Of a DNA stretch of 14,801 nucleotides, positions 1 to 7,664 are shown one piece after another. The DNA comes from Proteiniphilum sp. (GTDB lineage Bacteria; Bacteroidota; Bacteroidia; Bacteroidales; Dysgonomonadaceae), in assembly GCA_031255275.1 (NCBI GenBank), contig JAIRSV010000071.1, positions 1-14,801 on the forward strand. Direction: 5' to 3'. The position numbers and the translations under genes were made by a program. Numbering within the stretch: the stretch's first letter is position 1; every line of letters starts with the position of its first letter. The notes under the pieces were generated by a model, which worked only from the letters and a program-made list of their open reading frames with translations, did no database searches and was not told where the DNA came from.

Positions 1-130
1 CAACCCCCTCTCAAGAGGGGAGCTTGCGCTATCGCGCTCTGGGAACGGATTTCTCCACTCCGCTGACGCTGCGGTCGAAATGACGACACCCCATACTCCA
101 TCATCACATTGACACATTAATTTTTTCGTT
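1..130. repeat. Repeat-rich intergenic segment at window edge
   Basis: This noncoding stretch lies beyond the 3' end of trkH. It starts with a compact inverted repeat (CCCCTC, loop TCAA, GAGGGG, at 5-20). A second imperfect hairpin-like unit follows, with CCGC at about 60-63 and GCGG at about 71-74, flanked by TTTC and GAAA. The phrase GGTCGAAATGACG at 73-85 resembles interspersed intergenic repeats I recall from Bacteroidetes genomes; that memory was not checked against any database. No reading frame here looks coding. The left boundary is unknown because the window begins inside it. Confidence 0.45.
98..120 (-). repeat. AATGTG-type short repeat tract, copy 1
   Basis: Read on the minus strand, this tract contains AATGTGTCAATGTGATGATG. 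That matches the tract at the end of tetR (AATGTGACAATGTGCTGATG, plus strand) at 18 of 20 positions. Each copy lies at or past the 3' end of a gene and in that gene's coding orientation (trkH here). The internal unit AATGTG occurs twice. Its function is unknown. It is most simply read as a copy of a dispersed low-complexity intergenic repeat. Confidence 0.55.
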
Positions 131-134
131 CGTC

Positions 135-154
135 GGGGCGGGTGCTCCCGCCCC
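135..154. repeat. Perfect GC-rich inverted repeat downstream of trkH
   Basis: GGGGCGGG (135-142) and CCCGCCCC (147-154) are perfect inverted copies around the four-base loop TGCT. The hairpin would form in the trkH transcript about 65 bases past its stop. No U-tract follows it in the minus-strand transcript, and the T-run at about 120-126 lies on the wrong side for trkH. It is therefore not a standard intrinsic terminator. It could stabilise the 3' end or belong to the neighbouring repeat cluster. Confidence 0.6.
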
Positions 155-157
155 TTG

Positions 158-181
158 CCACTCGGGCGCTCCCCGAGCTGG
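158..181. repeat. Second inverted repeat downstream of trkH
   Basis: CTCGGG (161-166) pairs with CCCGAG (172-177) across a five-base loop. The stem extends by CCA (158-160) and TGG (179-181) with one bulged C. It starts about 40 bases after the trkH stop in the direction of transcription and sits directly next to the 135-154 inverted repeat, making tandem GC-rich hairpins. No U-run follows, so a terminator function is only possible, perhaps as an RNA 3'-end barrier. Confidence 0.5.
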
Positions 182-219
182 TTTTCTCTACTTCTTTATT
201 TCTCAACCTCTGTCTGCTG

Positions 220-1695
220 TTACCTTTTCCAGAATCCGGGGATGAGGAGCGAGAGAACGGTAAATATCTCAAGTCGCCCGATCAGCATGAGGAAGCTGAG
301 GTAGTATTTCATGAATGGTGTGGCTGACTCAAACGTGCCGCCGGGACCGTAGGAACCTAACCCGAAGCCGTAATTGCTGATGCTTGACAGGGATACGCTG
401 ATGGATTCCTCAAAATTCATCCCCGTCAGCCCCAGTATCGCGGCGCTGACGACGGTGAGGGTGACGTAGAGGAAGACGAAGGCGGAAAGACGCGATAGTG
501 TATCGCCCGTCACCGTCTTCCGATTCATCTTCACCACGTAGAGGGCGTTGGGGTGCACCTGCCGCTTGAAGACGAGCAGTGTGTTTTTGGAAAGGGCGAT
601 CAGACGCGAGATCTTCATTCCGCCCGACGTGGAGCCTTCGCTGCCGCAAAACAGGATCAGCACCAGGAAGAGAAGCCAGTAGGCGGATCCCCATACCTGA
701 AAGTCGGCCGTGGCGAATCCCGTGGTGGTGACGGCGGCGATGACCTGAAAGAGTACCGTACGAAAGGTACTCTCCACCCCCTGCATCCGCCCCGAAAACA
801 GCAGAGAGGCGGTGATGCCGGCCGTGAAGAGGAGGATGATCAGCAGATACCAGCGGAACTCTTCGTCTCTGAAGAGGGTACCCTTGAAGCGGGTGACGAG
901 CGTGGAGATAAGCAGAAAGTTGGTGCCGCCCAGAAACATGAGCAGCGTGATGACGTATTCCGTGTAGGGTGAACTGAAGTAGGCGATACTCATCTGCCGG
1001 GTCGAAAATCCGCCCGTCGAGATGGCCGTAAGCGTGTGACAGGCGGCATCGAAGGCGTCCATCGGACCCGCCAGGAGAAAGATGAAGCCGACGAGGGTAA
1101 GTCCCAGGTAGGTGAGGGACATCTGTCGGGTGATTTCGCTGATGCGTGGGCGGAACTGCTCTTCGGCGATGCCCGTGACCTCGGCCTCGTAGACCTGTCC
1201 GGAGATGCCTCCGAAGACGGGCATGAACGAGAGGACGAAGATGATGATTCCGATACCGCCGATCCACTGCGTGATGCTGCGCCAGAAGTGGAGCGACCGG
1301 GGGAAGGCTTCGATGTTGACCAGCGTGGAACTGCCGGTGGTGGTGAATCCGCAGATACTCTCGAAGAAAGCGTTCGTGAAGGAATATATGGCCCCGCTCA
1401 GCAGGTAGGGAAGTGTGCCGAAGAGCGCCACCGTCAGCCACGAGAGTGTGACGGTGAGGTATACTTCGCGTCGGGTGAGGCTGTTAGGCGCCGTGCTGCG
1501 CCTCCGCTTTCTTCCCGTGAAGGTGAGGATCGCTCCGGAGGCGAAGGTGATGAGCGCCGAGAGGTAGATGCTGGCGGTAGCCCTCTCGTGATACTGTTCG
1601 CCGACCAGCGCGGAAAACAGCATGAAGAGTGCTTCGATAACCAGAAGCAGACCGACGCTGCTGAGTACGAAGCGATAGTTGAATCTCTTCATCAT
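220..1695 (-). CDS. trkH: Trk-type potassium uptake channel subunit TrkH
   Basis: This is the membrane subunit that conducts K+ inward, working with the cytoplasmic NAD-binding protein TrkA encoded just upstream. The 491-residue product is very hydrophobic with many membrane segments. It shows the four pore loops of the Trk/Ktr family: TTTGSST (about 118-124), TAISTGGF (223-230), AAVTTTGFA (320-328) and SSISNYGFG (about 437-445). Other family signatures are FCGSEGSTSGGMKISR (349-364) and GRLEIFT near the C terminus. Length fits full-length TrkH. Its ATG at 1695 overlaps the trkA stop in an ATGA arrangement, so the two proteins are probably made by coupled translation at balanced amounts. A second in-frame ATG follows immediately, and either could initiate. 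GC-rich hairpins lie past the stop. The assignment is secure; the ion selectivity (K+ rather than K+/Na+) is inferred from family membership. Confidence 0.95.
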   Translation of the reverse strand: MMKRFNYRFVLSSVGLLLVIEALFMLFSALVGEQYHERATASIYLSALITFASGAILTFTGRKRRRSTAPNSLTRREVYLTVTLSWLTVALFGTLPYLLSGAIYSFTNAFFESICGFTTTGSSTLVNIEAFPRSLHFWRSITQWIGGIGIIIFVLSFMPVFGGISGQVYEAEVTGIAEEQFRPRISEITRQMSLTYLGLTLVGFIFLLAGPMDAFDAACHTLTAISTGGFSTRQMSIAYFSSPYTEYVITLLMFLGGTNFLLISTLVTRFKGTLFRDEEFRWYLLIILLFTAGITASLLFSGRMQGVESTFRTVLFQVIAAVTTTGFATADFQVWGSAYWLLFLVLILFCGSEGSTSGGMKISRLIALSKNTLLVFKRQVHPNALYVVKMNRKTVTGDTLSRLSAFVFLYVTLTVVSAAILGLTGMNFEESISVSLSSISNYGFGLGSYGPGGTFESATPFMKYYLSFLMLIGRLEIFTVLSLLIPGFWKR

Positions 1696-3032
1696 CCGTT
1701 AAAGAGTTTCTCAATGCTTTTCAGCGACTTGCTGAGGAAGAATACCACCACCTGATCATACGGTTCAATCAGCGTATCGCCGTCCACCAGAATAGGTTCC
1801 CCGTTCCTGATGAGCGCCCCGAAGGTGATGTCGGGCGGAAGGTTGAGATTCCTGATCAGCTTGCCCGTCACCTTCGATCCCGGTTTGGCCACCACCTCAC
1901 CCACGCTGGCGCCGGCCACCGTCAGACTCTTTATATTGGAAGCGTCAGCCTTCAGCAGCAGCTCGTATATCTTGCTGGCGGCAATCAGCTTTTTGTTGAT
2001 CACCGTACCGATGTCAAACCGTTCGGCCATCGAGATATAATCAATATTCTCCACCTCGGCCACCGTCCTCCTCACGCCATACTGCTTGGCCATCATGCAA
2101 CCCAGGATGTTGGTCTCGGAGTCACCCGTGAGGGCCAGAAAGGCATCGGAGTCCGAGATGTTTTCCCGCAGGAGAAACTCCGTATTGCGACCGTCTTCCA
2201 CGAAGACCGTCACGTTAGGCGGCGCCATCTCCGCCAGCATCGCCGCCCGCTCCCTGTCACGTTCGATCACCTTAATGGCGATGTTCTGCGGAAGCAGTTC
2301 GATCGTACGCATGGTGATGCGGCTCGCCCCCATGAACATGATCTTTCTGGCTTCGAACGACCTCTTTCCGAACATTTCGGGCAGCGAGTCGACATACCTC
2401 CTCAGCGTCGTGAAGTAGAGAATGTCACCGGAGAGTATCCTGTCGCTCCCCTTCGGGATAATCGTCTGCGCATCGCGCTTGATCGCCACCAGGTGAAAGC
2501 GCTTGTTCGCCTGCGGAAGGTCATACAGAAACCTGTTTACGACCGGAGCGTTATCCCTCACCCTGGCCGCGGCAAGGATCACGATACCGTTGCACAGCTC
2601 CCACCAGAGGCGCACCCACGGCGTCTTGAGCGCCAAAGCAATCTCTCTGGCGGCAATCAGTTCGGGATAGATCATGGAGTGAATGCCCAGCTTCTCAAAA
2701 AACTCCCTGTTCCTCGGCAGCAGATACTCATAATTATCAATTCGGGCCAGCGTCCTCTTCGCCCCGATGCTGGAGGCCAACATGCAGGAGATAATGTTTT
2801 TCGACTCCTCGGTCGTCACGCCGATATAGAGATCGGTAGCGCCCGCGCCCGCCTCGGAGAGATCTCTGAGCGAAGTGCAGTTTCCCGTACAGGTCAGGAT
2901 GTCGGTATTCTCGCGAATGATCGCAAGACGTTCCCTGTCGGCATCGATAAGCGTGATGTCATGATTCTCCTGTCCGAGGAGCTTCGCCAGGTGAGTCCCG
3001 ACGGCACCCGCGCCGGCTATCAAAATCCTCAT
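1692..3032 (-). CDS. trkA: Trk potassium transporter NAD-binding regulatory subunit TrkA
   Basis: This is the cytoplasmic gating subunit that binds nucleotide and controls the TrkH channel. The 446-residue product has two tandem RCK units. The first begins MRILIAGAGAVG with a clear GxGxxG (G7, G9, G12) and an acidic residue at the end of strand two (D30). A TrkA_C-like domain covers roughly 140-220. The second Rossmann unit begins near residue 230 (KIMFMGASRIT), where the glycine motif is degenerate and only G235 is kept, so it may bind nucleotide poorly or not at all. A second TrkA_C domain ends the protein. I chose the ATG at 3032 because the protein fold begins there and a purine-rich GGAGGGGAGGGG sequence precedes it. 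The 46 residues that an upstream start would add look non-homologous and run into dxs. It lies 49 bases after dxs. Confidence 0.94.
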   Translation of the reverse strand: MRILIAGAGAVGTHLAKLLGQENHDITLIDADRERLAIIRENTDILTCTGNCTSLRDLSEAGAGATDLYIGVTTEESKNIISCMLASSIGAKRTLARIDNYEYLLPRNREFFEKLGIHSMIYPELIAAREIALALKTPWVRLWWELCNGIVILAAARVRDNAPVVNRFLYDLPQANKRFHLVAIKRDAQTIIPKGSDRILSGDILYFTTLRRYVDSLPEMFGKRSFEARKIMFMGASRITMRTIELLPQNIAIKVIERDRERAAMLAEMAPPNVTVFVEDGRNTEFLLRENISDSDAFLALTGDSETNILGCMMAKQYGVRRTVAEVENIDYISMAERFDIGTVINKKLIAASKIYELLLKADASNIKSLTVAGASVGEVVAKPGSKVTGKLIRNLNLPPDITFGALIRNGEPILVDGDTLIEPYDQVVVFFLSKSLKSIEKLFNG

Positions 3033-3052
3033 AATATCCCCTCCCCTCCGGC
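3033..3052 (-). promoter_or_regulatory. Strong Shine-Dalgarno-like site for trkA
   Basis: The minus strand just before the trkA ATG reads GGAGGGGAGGGGATATT, with AGGGG motifs 5-16 bases upstream of the start. Most other genes in the window have A/T-rich leaders without such a motif, so this site is unusual here. It supports the start at 3032 over the longer upstream-extended frame. Confidence 0.6.
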
Positions 3053-3081
3053 AAGTGAATCTCTGTGTCCGAAAAAAGCAG

Positions 3082-5043
3082 TCATACGTTTCTCTCCCGC
3101 ACGGCAGGCGGCGCCTCGCTGTGCGGCGGGTAAAAGTGGAGATGTACTCCCCTGATTTGGTTATACACACGCATGATAAGTGCCAGAATCCCCTTCGCGT
3201 CGATTCCGGTAATCATCTGAAGCTCCTCGACGGCGCCACCGGTAACAAACTCATCGGAAATGCCCGCACGGAGCACATGCACGTCGCGGAAATCGTTCTC
3301 CGCGAGAAATTCGAGGACGGCACTCCCCAGTCCCCCCTTCAGCACCCCGTCTTCCGCCGTGACGATATACTTGAAGTTCTCAGCCACACTGCGCAGCAGC
3401 GTCTCGTCGAGAGGCTTCAGGAAAATCATGTCATAATGCGCCACGCTGATATTCAACTTCTCCGCCTCGTCGATCGCCATCGCCACATTGTTGCCGACCG
3501 TGCCGAGAGAGAGAATCGCCATATCCCGTCCCTCCCTCAGCCTCCGTCCCTTGCCGATCGGGAGAATCTGCGGATCATTCCTCCAGGCAGTCAGAACACC
3601 CTGTCCGCGGGGATAGCGGATGGCAAAAGGCCCGTCGTTTCCATACACCGCCGTGTGCATCAGATTGCGCAGCTCGTGCTCGTCATACGGCGCCGAAATA
3701 ACCAGGTTGGGGATGGGACGCAGATACGCCAGGTCAAACACACCATGGTGCGTAGGCCCGTCCTGCCCCACCAGTCCCGCCCTGTCAAGGCAAAAGACCA
3801 CCTTCAGTTTTTGCAGCGCCACATCGTGAATCACCTGGTCATACGCCCGCTGCATGAACGAAGAGTAGATGTTGCAGAACGGAATCAGCCCCTCCTTCGC
3901 CATGCCGGCAGAGAAGGTGACAGCATGAGCCTCGGCAATCCCCACGTCGAAAACCCTGTCGGGAAACCTGTCCGCCATAAAAGTCATGGAACACCCCGTA
4001 GGCATGGCCGGCGTCACGCCCACGATCTTCCGGTTCCCCTCCGCCATCTCCACGAGGGTATGACCGAAAACGTCCTGATACAACTGCGGCTGATTACCAT
4101 CATTATTCAGGATACGTTCGCCGGTATCCTTGTTGAAAAGGCCGGGCGAATGCCAGACAGTAGCCGATTTCTCAGCCGGTCTGAAGCCCTTACCCTTGAC
4201 GGTTTTGATATGAAGCAACCTCGGCCCCTGCATATCCTTGATGTTGCGGAGTATCCGGATGAATCCCGGCAAATCGTGTCCGTCAACCGGCCCGAAGTAG
4301 CGGATATTGAATCCTTCAAACAGATTCTGTTCTTTGGTGATCAGCGATTTGACGCTGTTGTTGAACCGGAGCAGCAGATTCTTCCCCTTCTCCGAAATAA
4401 GGTTTCGCCTCCTGAATCCCTGGTAAAGATTGTTTCGCACCCTGTTATAGTGAGCCGAAGTGGTCAGCTTCACCAGATAACTCCGCACCCCCCCCACGTT
4501 GTTGTCGATCGACATATCGTTATCGTTGAGGATAATCAGCAGATTGTTCGGCTGCGAGCAAGCATTGTTGATCCCCTCATAAGCCAGTCCGCCCGTCATG
4601 GATCCGTCGCCGATGACGGCGACGATATGTCTGTCCATCTCCCCCCTGAGGTTGGCAGCCACGGCCATACCCAGCGCCGCCGAAATGGAAGTGGAAGCGT
4701 GTCCCGAGATGAAAGAGTCATATTCACTCTCGTTCGGGTCAATGAAACCTGAGAGTCCACCCAGTTTGCGATTAGTGGAAAACCGGTCACGGCGTCCGGT
4801 CAGAATCTTATGACTGTAAGCCTGATGACCCACGTCCCAGACAATCCGGTCATAAGGCGTATCATACAGGTAATGCAGCGCCACCGTCAGCTCCACCGTC
4901 CCCAGGCTGGAAGCGAAGTGTCCCGGATTGCTGGAGAGCTGTTCGGTGATAAACTCCCTTAACTCCGAACAGACCGTTACCAGCTCTCCGACGCTGAGTT
5001 TCTTTAGATCGTCGGGGCTGTTTATATGTTGTAAATATTGCAT
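3082..5043 (-). CDS. dxs: 1-deoxy-D-xylulose-5-phosphate synthase
   Basis: This thiamine-diphosphate enzyme condenses pyruvate and glyceraldehyde 3-phosphate to DXP. It is the first step of the MEP isoprenoid pathway and also a source for thiamine and pyridoxal. The 653-residue product carries the transketolase-type ThDP motif, from IGDGSMTGG (GDG at 145-147) to NDND (173-176). It has the substrate-site histidine region DVGHQAYSHKILTGR (70-84) and the cofactor-activating glutamate in GIAEAHAVTF (E371). The pyrimidine-binding half follows (YSSFMQRAYDQVIHD, DRAGLVGQDGPTHHG), then the C-terminal transketolase domain. Length is near the usual 620-650. The first ATG at 5043 gives a normal N terminus (DDLKKLSVGEL). 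It sits 146 bases after recQ and 49 bases before trkA, all on one strand. Linkage with K+ uptake genes is a genomic habit of Bacteroidales as I recall, not a known pathway connection. Confidence 0.96.
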   Translation of the reverse strand: MQYLQHINSPDDLKKLSVGELVTVCSELREFITEQLSSNPGHFASSLGTVELTVALHYLYDTPYDRIVWDVGHQAYSHKILTGRRDRFSTNRKLGGLSGFIDPNESEYDSFISGHASTSISAALGMAVAANLRGEMDRHIVAVIGDGSMTGGLAYEGINNACSQPNNLLIILNDNDMSIDNNVGGVRSYLVKLTTSAHYNRVRNNLYQGFRRRNLISEKGKNLLLRFNNSVKSLITKEQNLFEGFNIRYFGPVDGHDLPGFIRILRNIKDMQGPRLLHIKTVKGKGFRPAEKSATVWHSPGLFNKDTGERILNNDGNQPQLYQDVFGHTLVEMAEGNRKIVGVTPAMPTGCSMTFMADRFPDRVFDVGIAEAHAVTFSAGMAKEGLIPFCNIYSSFMQRAYDQVIHDVALQKLKVVFCLDRAGLVGQDGPTHHGVFDLAYLRPIPNLVISAPYDEHELRNLMHTAVYGNDGPFAIRYPRGQGVLTAWRNDPQILPIGKGRRLREGRDMAILSLGTVGNNVAMAIDEAEKLNISVAHYDMIFLKPLDETLLRSVAENFKYIVTAEDGVLKGGLGSAVLEFLAENDFRDVHVLRAGISDEFVTGGAVEELQMITGIDAKGILALIMRVYNQIRGVHLHFYPPHSEAPPAVRERNV

Positions 5044-5053
5044 GTTTTCTGTG

Positions 5054-5076
5054 TGCCGTTTCTTAAAATAACGGCA
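5054..5076 (-). promoter_or_regulatory. Leader hairpin just upstream of dxs start
   Basis: On the minus strand TGCCGTT and AACGGCA form a perfect seven-base-pair stem around the nine-base loop ATTTTAAGA. The stem ends 10 bases before the dxs ATG. No U-run follows, so it is not an intrinsic terminator for recQ. Its position suggests an mRNA leader structure that could affect ribosome access or stability. No known riboswitch consensus was recognised. Confidence 0.4.
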
Positions 5077-5111
5077 TAGGTGTAAAATAGTTTATAAATA
5101 TCCCGATCGTC

Positions 5112-5143
5112 CGAAGCTATCCGTTCAGGCAGTCACACACAAT
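5112..5143 (-). promoter_or_regulatory. Possible dxs promoter (weak match)
   Basis: On the minus strand ATTG (5140-5143), a 20-base spacer and TAGCTTCG (5112-5119) approximate the Bacteroidetes TTTG / TAnnTTTG pattern with one mismatch in each box. It would give a leader of about 60 bases that contains the hairpin at 5054-5076. The match is weak, and read-through from recQ is an alternative. Confidence 0.3.
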
Positions 5144-5189
5144 CGGCATATTGAGCGCAGTTCGACTTGTTTAACGTTTATTTATCACA

Positions 5190-7385
5190 TCAGTTGGCCA
5201 TATCGGAGAAAAACTTGATACGAACCAGGCGGATTTCGGTCTCCGTATAATCGGGCAATTCATCCTGCGCCCTAGCCAGATCATCCGTCTCCGCCTTCTT
5301 GAAGTAGGCATACACATCCTGGAGCACATCCTGATCCATCACCTCGCTGAGGAAATAGTCGATATTGATCTTTGTGCCCGAATATACGATCGTTTCGACC
5401 TCCGACAGCATTTCGTTGAAATCAATACCTTTCGACTCCGCCAGATCGTCGAGCGCCACCTTCCTGTCGATAGCCTGTACGATGGAGACTTTGAGTTTCG
5501 ACTTGTTGGCCACCGTCTTCACGCGGAGGTCCTCGGGACGGGTAATATCATTCTCCTCCACGTGTCGCCGTATGAGTTCCACGAACTCTTTTCCGTACCG
5601 TCTGGCCTTACCCGCGCCCACGCCGGGGATGTTTTGCAGTTCTTCCAGCGTGACGGGGTAAGAAGTAGCCATCGCTTCGAGCGAAGAGGGCTGGAATATG
5701 ACATAGGGCGGGACGTTTAATTTTTTCGACAGCTTCTTCCTCAGATCCTTCATCATAGAGAAAAGTACGGGATCAGCAGCACCGCCGCTTCCTCCGCCGG
5801 AAATCACGACCGGTACATCGTTTTCGGAATCGGAGCCATCCTCGTCCTCGTCCACCTTTGTGATTTTGAATGATACGGGATTCTTCAGGAAATCTCTTCC
5901 CTTTTTAGTGATTTTGAGGATACCGTAGTTTTCGATATCCTTCTTCAGATAGTTATCAAGCAGAGCCTGACAGATAACCGCCTCCCAGGTGCTTTCGTCT
6001 TCATCGGAACCCGACCCGAATTCTTCCAGTTCGTTGTGCCCGTAAGTCTCTATATCTGACGACTCTTTTCCGATGAGGAATGTCGTAAGATAACTGGCTT
6101 TTTGTTTCTCTTTGAGGGCGATAATCGCTTCCAATACAGTAATAAGTAACTCTTTTGCTTCCACTTTTTTTTTGGGATTTAAACAGTTGTCACAATGTTC
6201 ACAATTAGGTTCGTTATAATCTTCGCCAAAATAGTGCAGCAGCACTTTTCTCCGGCAAACGGATGTTTCTACGTAAGTTGCCGTTTCCAGCAGCAACTGT
6301 TTTCCGATCTCCTGTTCCGAGACCGGTTTACCCTGCATGAGACGTTCGAGTTTCTGCAGGTCTTTCACCGAATAAAATGCGATACATTTACCCTCTCCGC
6401 CGTCACGACCGGCCCGGCCGGTCTCCTGGTAATAACCTTCGAGGCTTTTGGGTATGTCATAATGAATCACATAGCGCACGTCGGGCTTGTCGATTCCCAT
6501 GCCGAAGGCAATGGTCGCGACGATCACCTCCACCTTCTCCATGAGAAAGGCGTCCTGATTCCTGCTGCGTATCGAAGCCTCCATCCCGGCATGATAGGGC
6601 AGCGCCCTTATATCGTTCGCTTTCAGTATTTCCGTAAAAGCATCCACTTTCTTTCTGCTCAGGCAGTATATGATGCCTGATTTCTTTCCCTGGGAGAGAA
6701 TGAATTTGATAATCTCCCGGTCTATCTGTTCGTTTTTGTTACGGATTTCGTAATAGAGGTTGGGACGGTTGAAGGATGACTTGAATACCGTTGCGTCGGT
6801 CATGCCGAGGTTCTTCTGGATGTCGTGCTGTACCTTGGGTGTGGCCGTGGCCGTCAGCGTGATGATGGGGCGTGCGCATATCTCGCTGATGATAGGTCTG
6901 ATGCGCCGGTATTCGGGTCTGAAGTCGTGTCCCCATTCGGAGATGCAGTGCGCTTCGTCCACGGCGTAGAAGGAGATGGGGATATTTCTGAGAAATTCCA
7001 CATTCTCGACCTTGGTGAGCGATTCGGGCGCGACGTAGAGCATCTTTGTTCTTCCCGAGAGGACGTCGTTTTTCACCTCTTCGGTCTCCTGCCTGTTGAG
7101 GGAGGAATTCAGGAAGTGGGCTATGCCGTCCTCTTCGCTGTAGTTGCGCATGGCGTCCACCTGGTTTTTCATCAGCGCGATAAGCGGTGAGATGACGATT
7201 GCCGTCCCCTTCATCAGCAGTGCGGGGAGCTGGTAACAGAGTGATTTACCTCCGCCGGTGGGCATCAGTACAAAGGTATCGCTTCCGGACAGTATACTTT
7301 CGATGATGGCTTTCTGATTGCCTTTGAAAGTATCGAATCCGAAATACTTCTTTAATCCTTTGTATAGTAAATCTTGTTTTTCCAT
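5190..7385 (-). CDS. recQ: ATP-dependent DNA helicase RecQ
   Basis: This 3'-5' DNA helicase acts in recombination and replication-fork repair. The 731-residue product has superfamily-2 motifs in order: MPTGGGKS (Walker A, 41-48), VDEAHCISEWGHDFRP (DEAH and aromatic-rich loop, 142-157), TLTATATP (176-183), GIIYCLSRK (237-245), and FGMGIDKP with YYQETGRAGRDG (294-329). The RecQ zinc site follows (C377, C395, C398, C401), then a winged-helix region, an acidic and glycine-rich linker (about 511-537), an HRDC domain (about 538-612) and a C-terminal extension to residue 731. I chose ATG 7385 (MEKQDLLYKGLKKYFG), where homology begins. The frame is open for 57 more codons upstream, but those residues are not RecQ-like and a strong promoter match lies inside them. 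The C-terminal extension beyond HRDC makes it longer than the roughly 600-residue E. coli enzyme. Confidence 0.96.
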   Translation of the reverse strand: MEKQDLLYKGLKKYFGFDTFKGNQKAIIESILSGSDTFVLMPTGGGKSLCYQLPALLMKGTAIVISPLIALMKNQVDAMRNYSEEDGIAHFLNSSLNRQETEEVKNDVLSGRTKMLYVAPESLTKVENVEFLRNIPISFYAVDEAHCISEWGHDFRPEYRRIRPIISEICARPIITLTATATPKVQHDIQKNLGMTDATVFKSSFNRPNLYYEIRNKNEQIDREIIKFILSQGKKSGIIYCLSRKKVDAFTEILKANDIRALPYHAGMEASIRSRNQDAFLMEKVEVIVATIAFGMGIDKPDVRYVIHYDIPKSLEGYYQETGRAGRDGGEGKCIAFYSVKDLQKLERLMQGKPVSEQEIGKQLLLETATYVETSVCRRKVLLHYFGEDYNEPNCEHCDNCLNPKKKVEAKELLITVLEAIIALKEKQKASYLTTFLIGKESSDIETYGHNELEEFGSGSDEDESTWEAVICQALLDNYLKKDIENYGILKITKKGRDFLKNPVSFKITKVDEDEDGSDSENDVPVVISGGGSGGAADPVLFSMMKDLRKKLSKKLNVPPYVIFQPSSLEAMATSYPVTLEELQNIPGVGAGKARRYGKEFVELIRRHVEENDITRPEDLRVKTVANKSKLKVSIVQAIDRKVALDDLAESKGIDFNEMLSEVETIVYSGTKINIDYFLSEVMDQDVLQDVYAYFKKAETDDLARAQDELPDYTETEIRLVRIKFFSDMAN

Positions 7386-7432
7386 TGAGCAAGTCACTCT
7401 GTAATCAGCCTGTCTTTTCCGAAAGGCAATCA

Positions 7433-7463
7433 CAAAATTAGGAAAGTATTTTATATTTCCAAA
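7433..7463 (-). promoter_or_regulatory. recQ promoter, Bacteroidetes consensus
   Basis: On the minus strand TTTG (7460-7463), a 19-base spacer and TAATTTTG (7433-7440) match the Bacteroidetes -33/-7 consensus exactly. Transcription would start near 7425, giving a leader of about 40 bases before ATG 7385. This supports the shorter RecQ start. Confidence 0.65.
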
Positions 7464-7551
7464 CAGATTTGTAATACGGCCGTGAATATCTGCTGTTATG
7501 TTGTCGATAGGTGGTGCAAGTTTGGTGATAAGCGAACGGGGGAGGGGCTGT

Positions 7552-7589
7552 ATCAAAAAAACGCAGGCTGTACATGCGTTTTTTTTGAT
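7552..7589. terminator. Bidirectional intrinsic terminator after clpX
   Basis: ATC plus a run of seven A and CGCA (7552-7565) is mirrored by TGCG plus a run of eight T and GAT (7575-7589) across the nine-base loop GGCTGTACA. In the minus-strand transcript this gives an A-rich arm, a CGCA/TGCG core and a U-run about 75-110 bases past the clpX stop, which is a typical intrinsic terminator. Because of its symmetry it would work in both directions. It separates the clpP-clpX transcript from recQ. Confidence 0.8.
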
Positions 7590-7664
7590 TTGTGCGAACC
7601 GGTTTGTGCCGGCCGGTGCCGGGGTCTTTCCCTGTCTGATGTTGTCGCGAAAGTGGGGGATGTT

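Noticed and set aside
410..1441. Minus-strand 343-codon frame inside trkH
   Set aside because: Out-of-frame shadow of trkH; the product is an Arg/His-rich string with no domain, whereas the trkH frame has all four pore loops.
3033..3170. 46-residue N-terminal extension of TrkA overlapping dxs
   Set aside because: The Rossmann fold starts at the ATG at 3032, which has a strong ribosome-binding-like sequence; the extension has no family similarity by eye.
3055..4752. Long plus-strand open frame (565 codons) opposite dxs
   Set aside because: It is antisense to a complete dxs with all catalytic motifs. The product is rich in Arg, His and Pro with no recognisable domain, as expected for a shadow of a G+C-rich gene.
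7386..7556. 57-residue N-terminal extension of RecQ
   Set aside because: The residues are unlike RecQ, and an exact promoter match lies at 7433-7463 inside this segment, so the region is probably not translated.
7590..7664. GTGCCGG direct repeats and CCGG palindromes after clpX
   Set aside because: Short and GC-rich with no larger structure beyond the adjacent terminator; chance is adequate.
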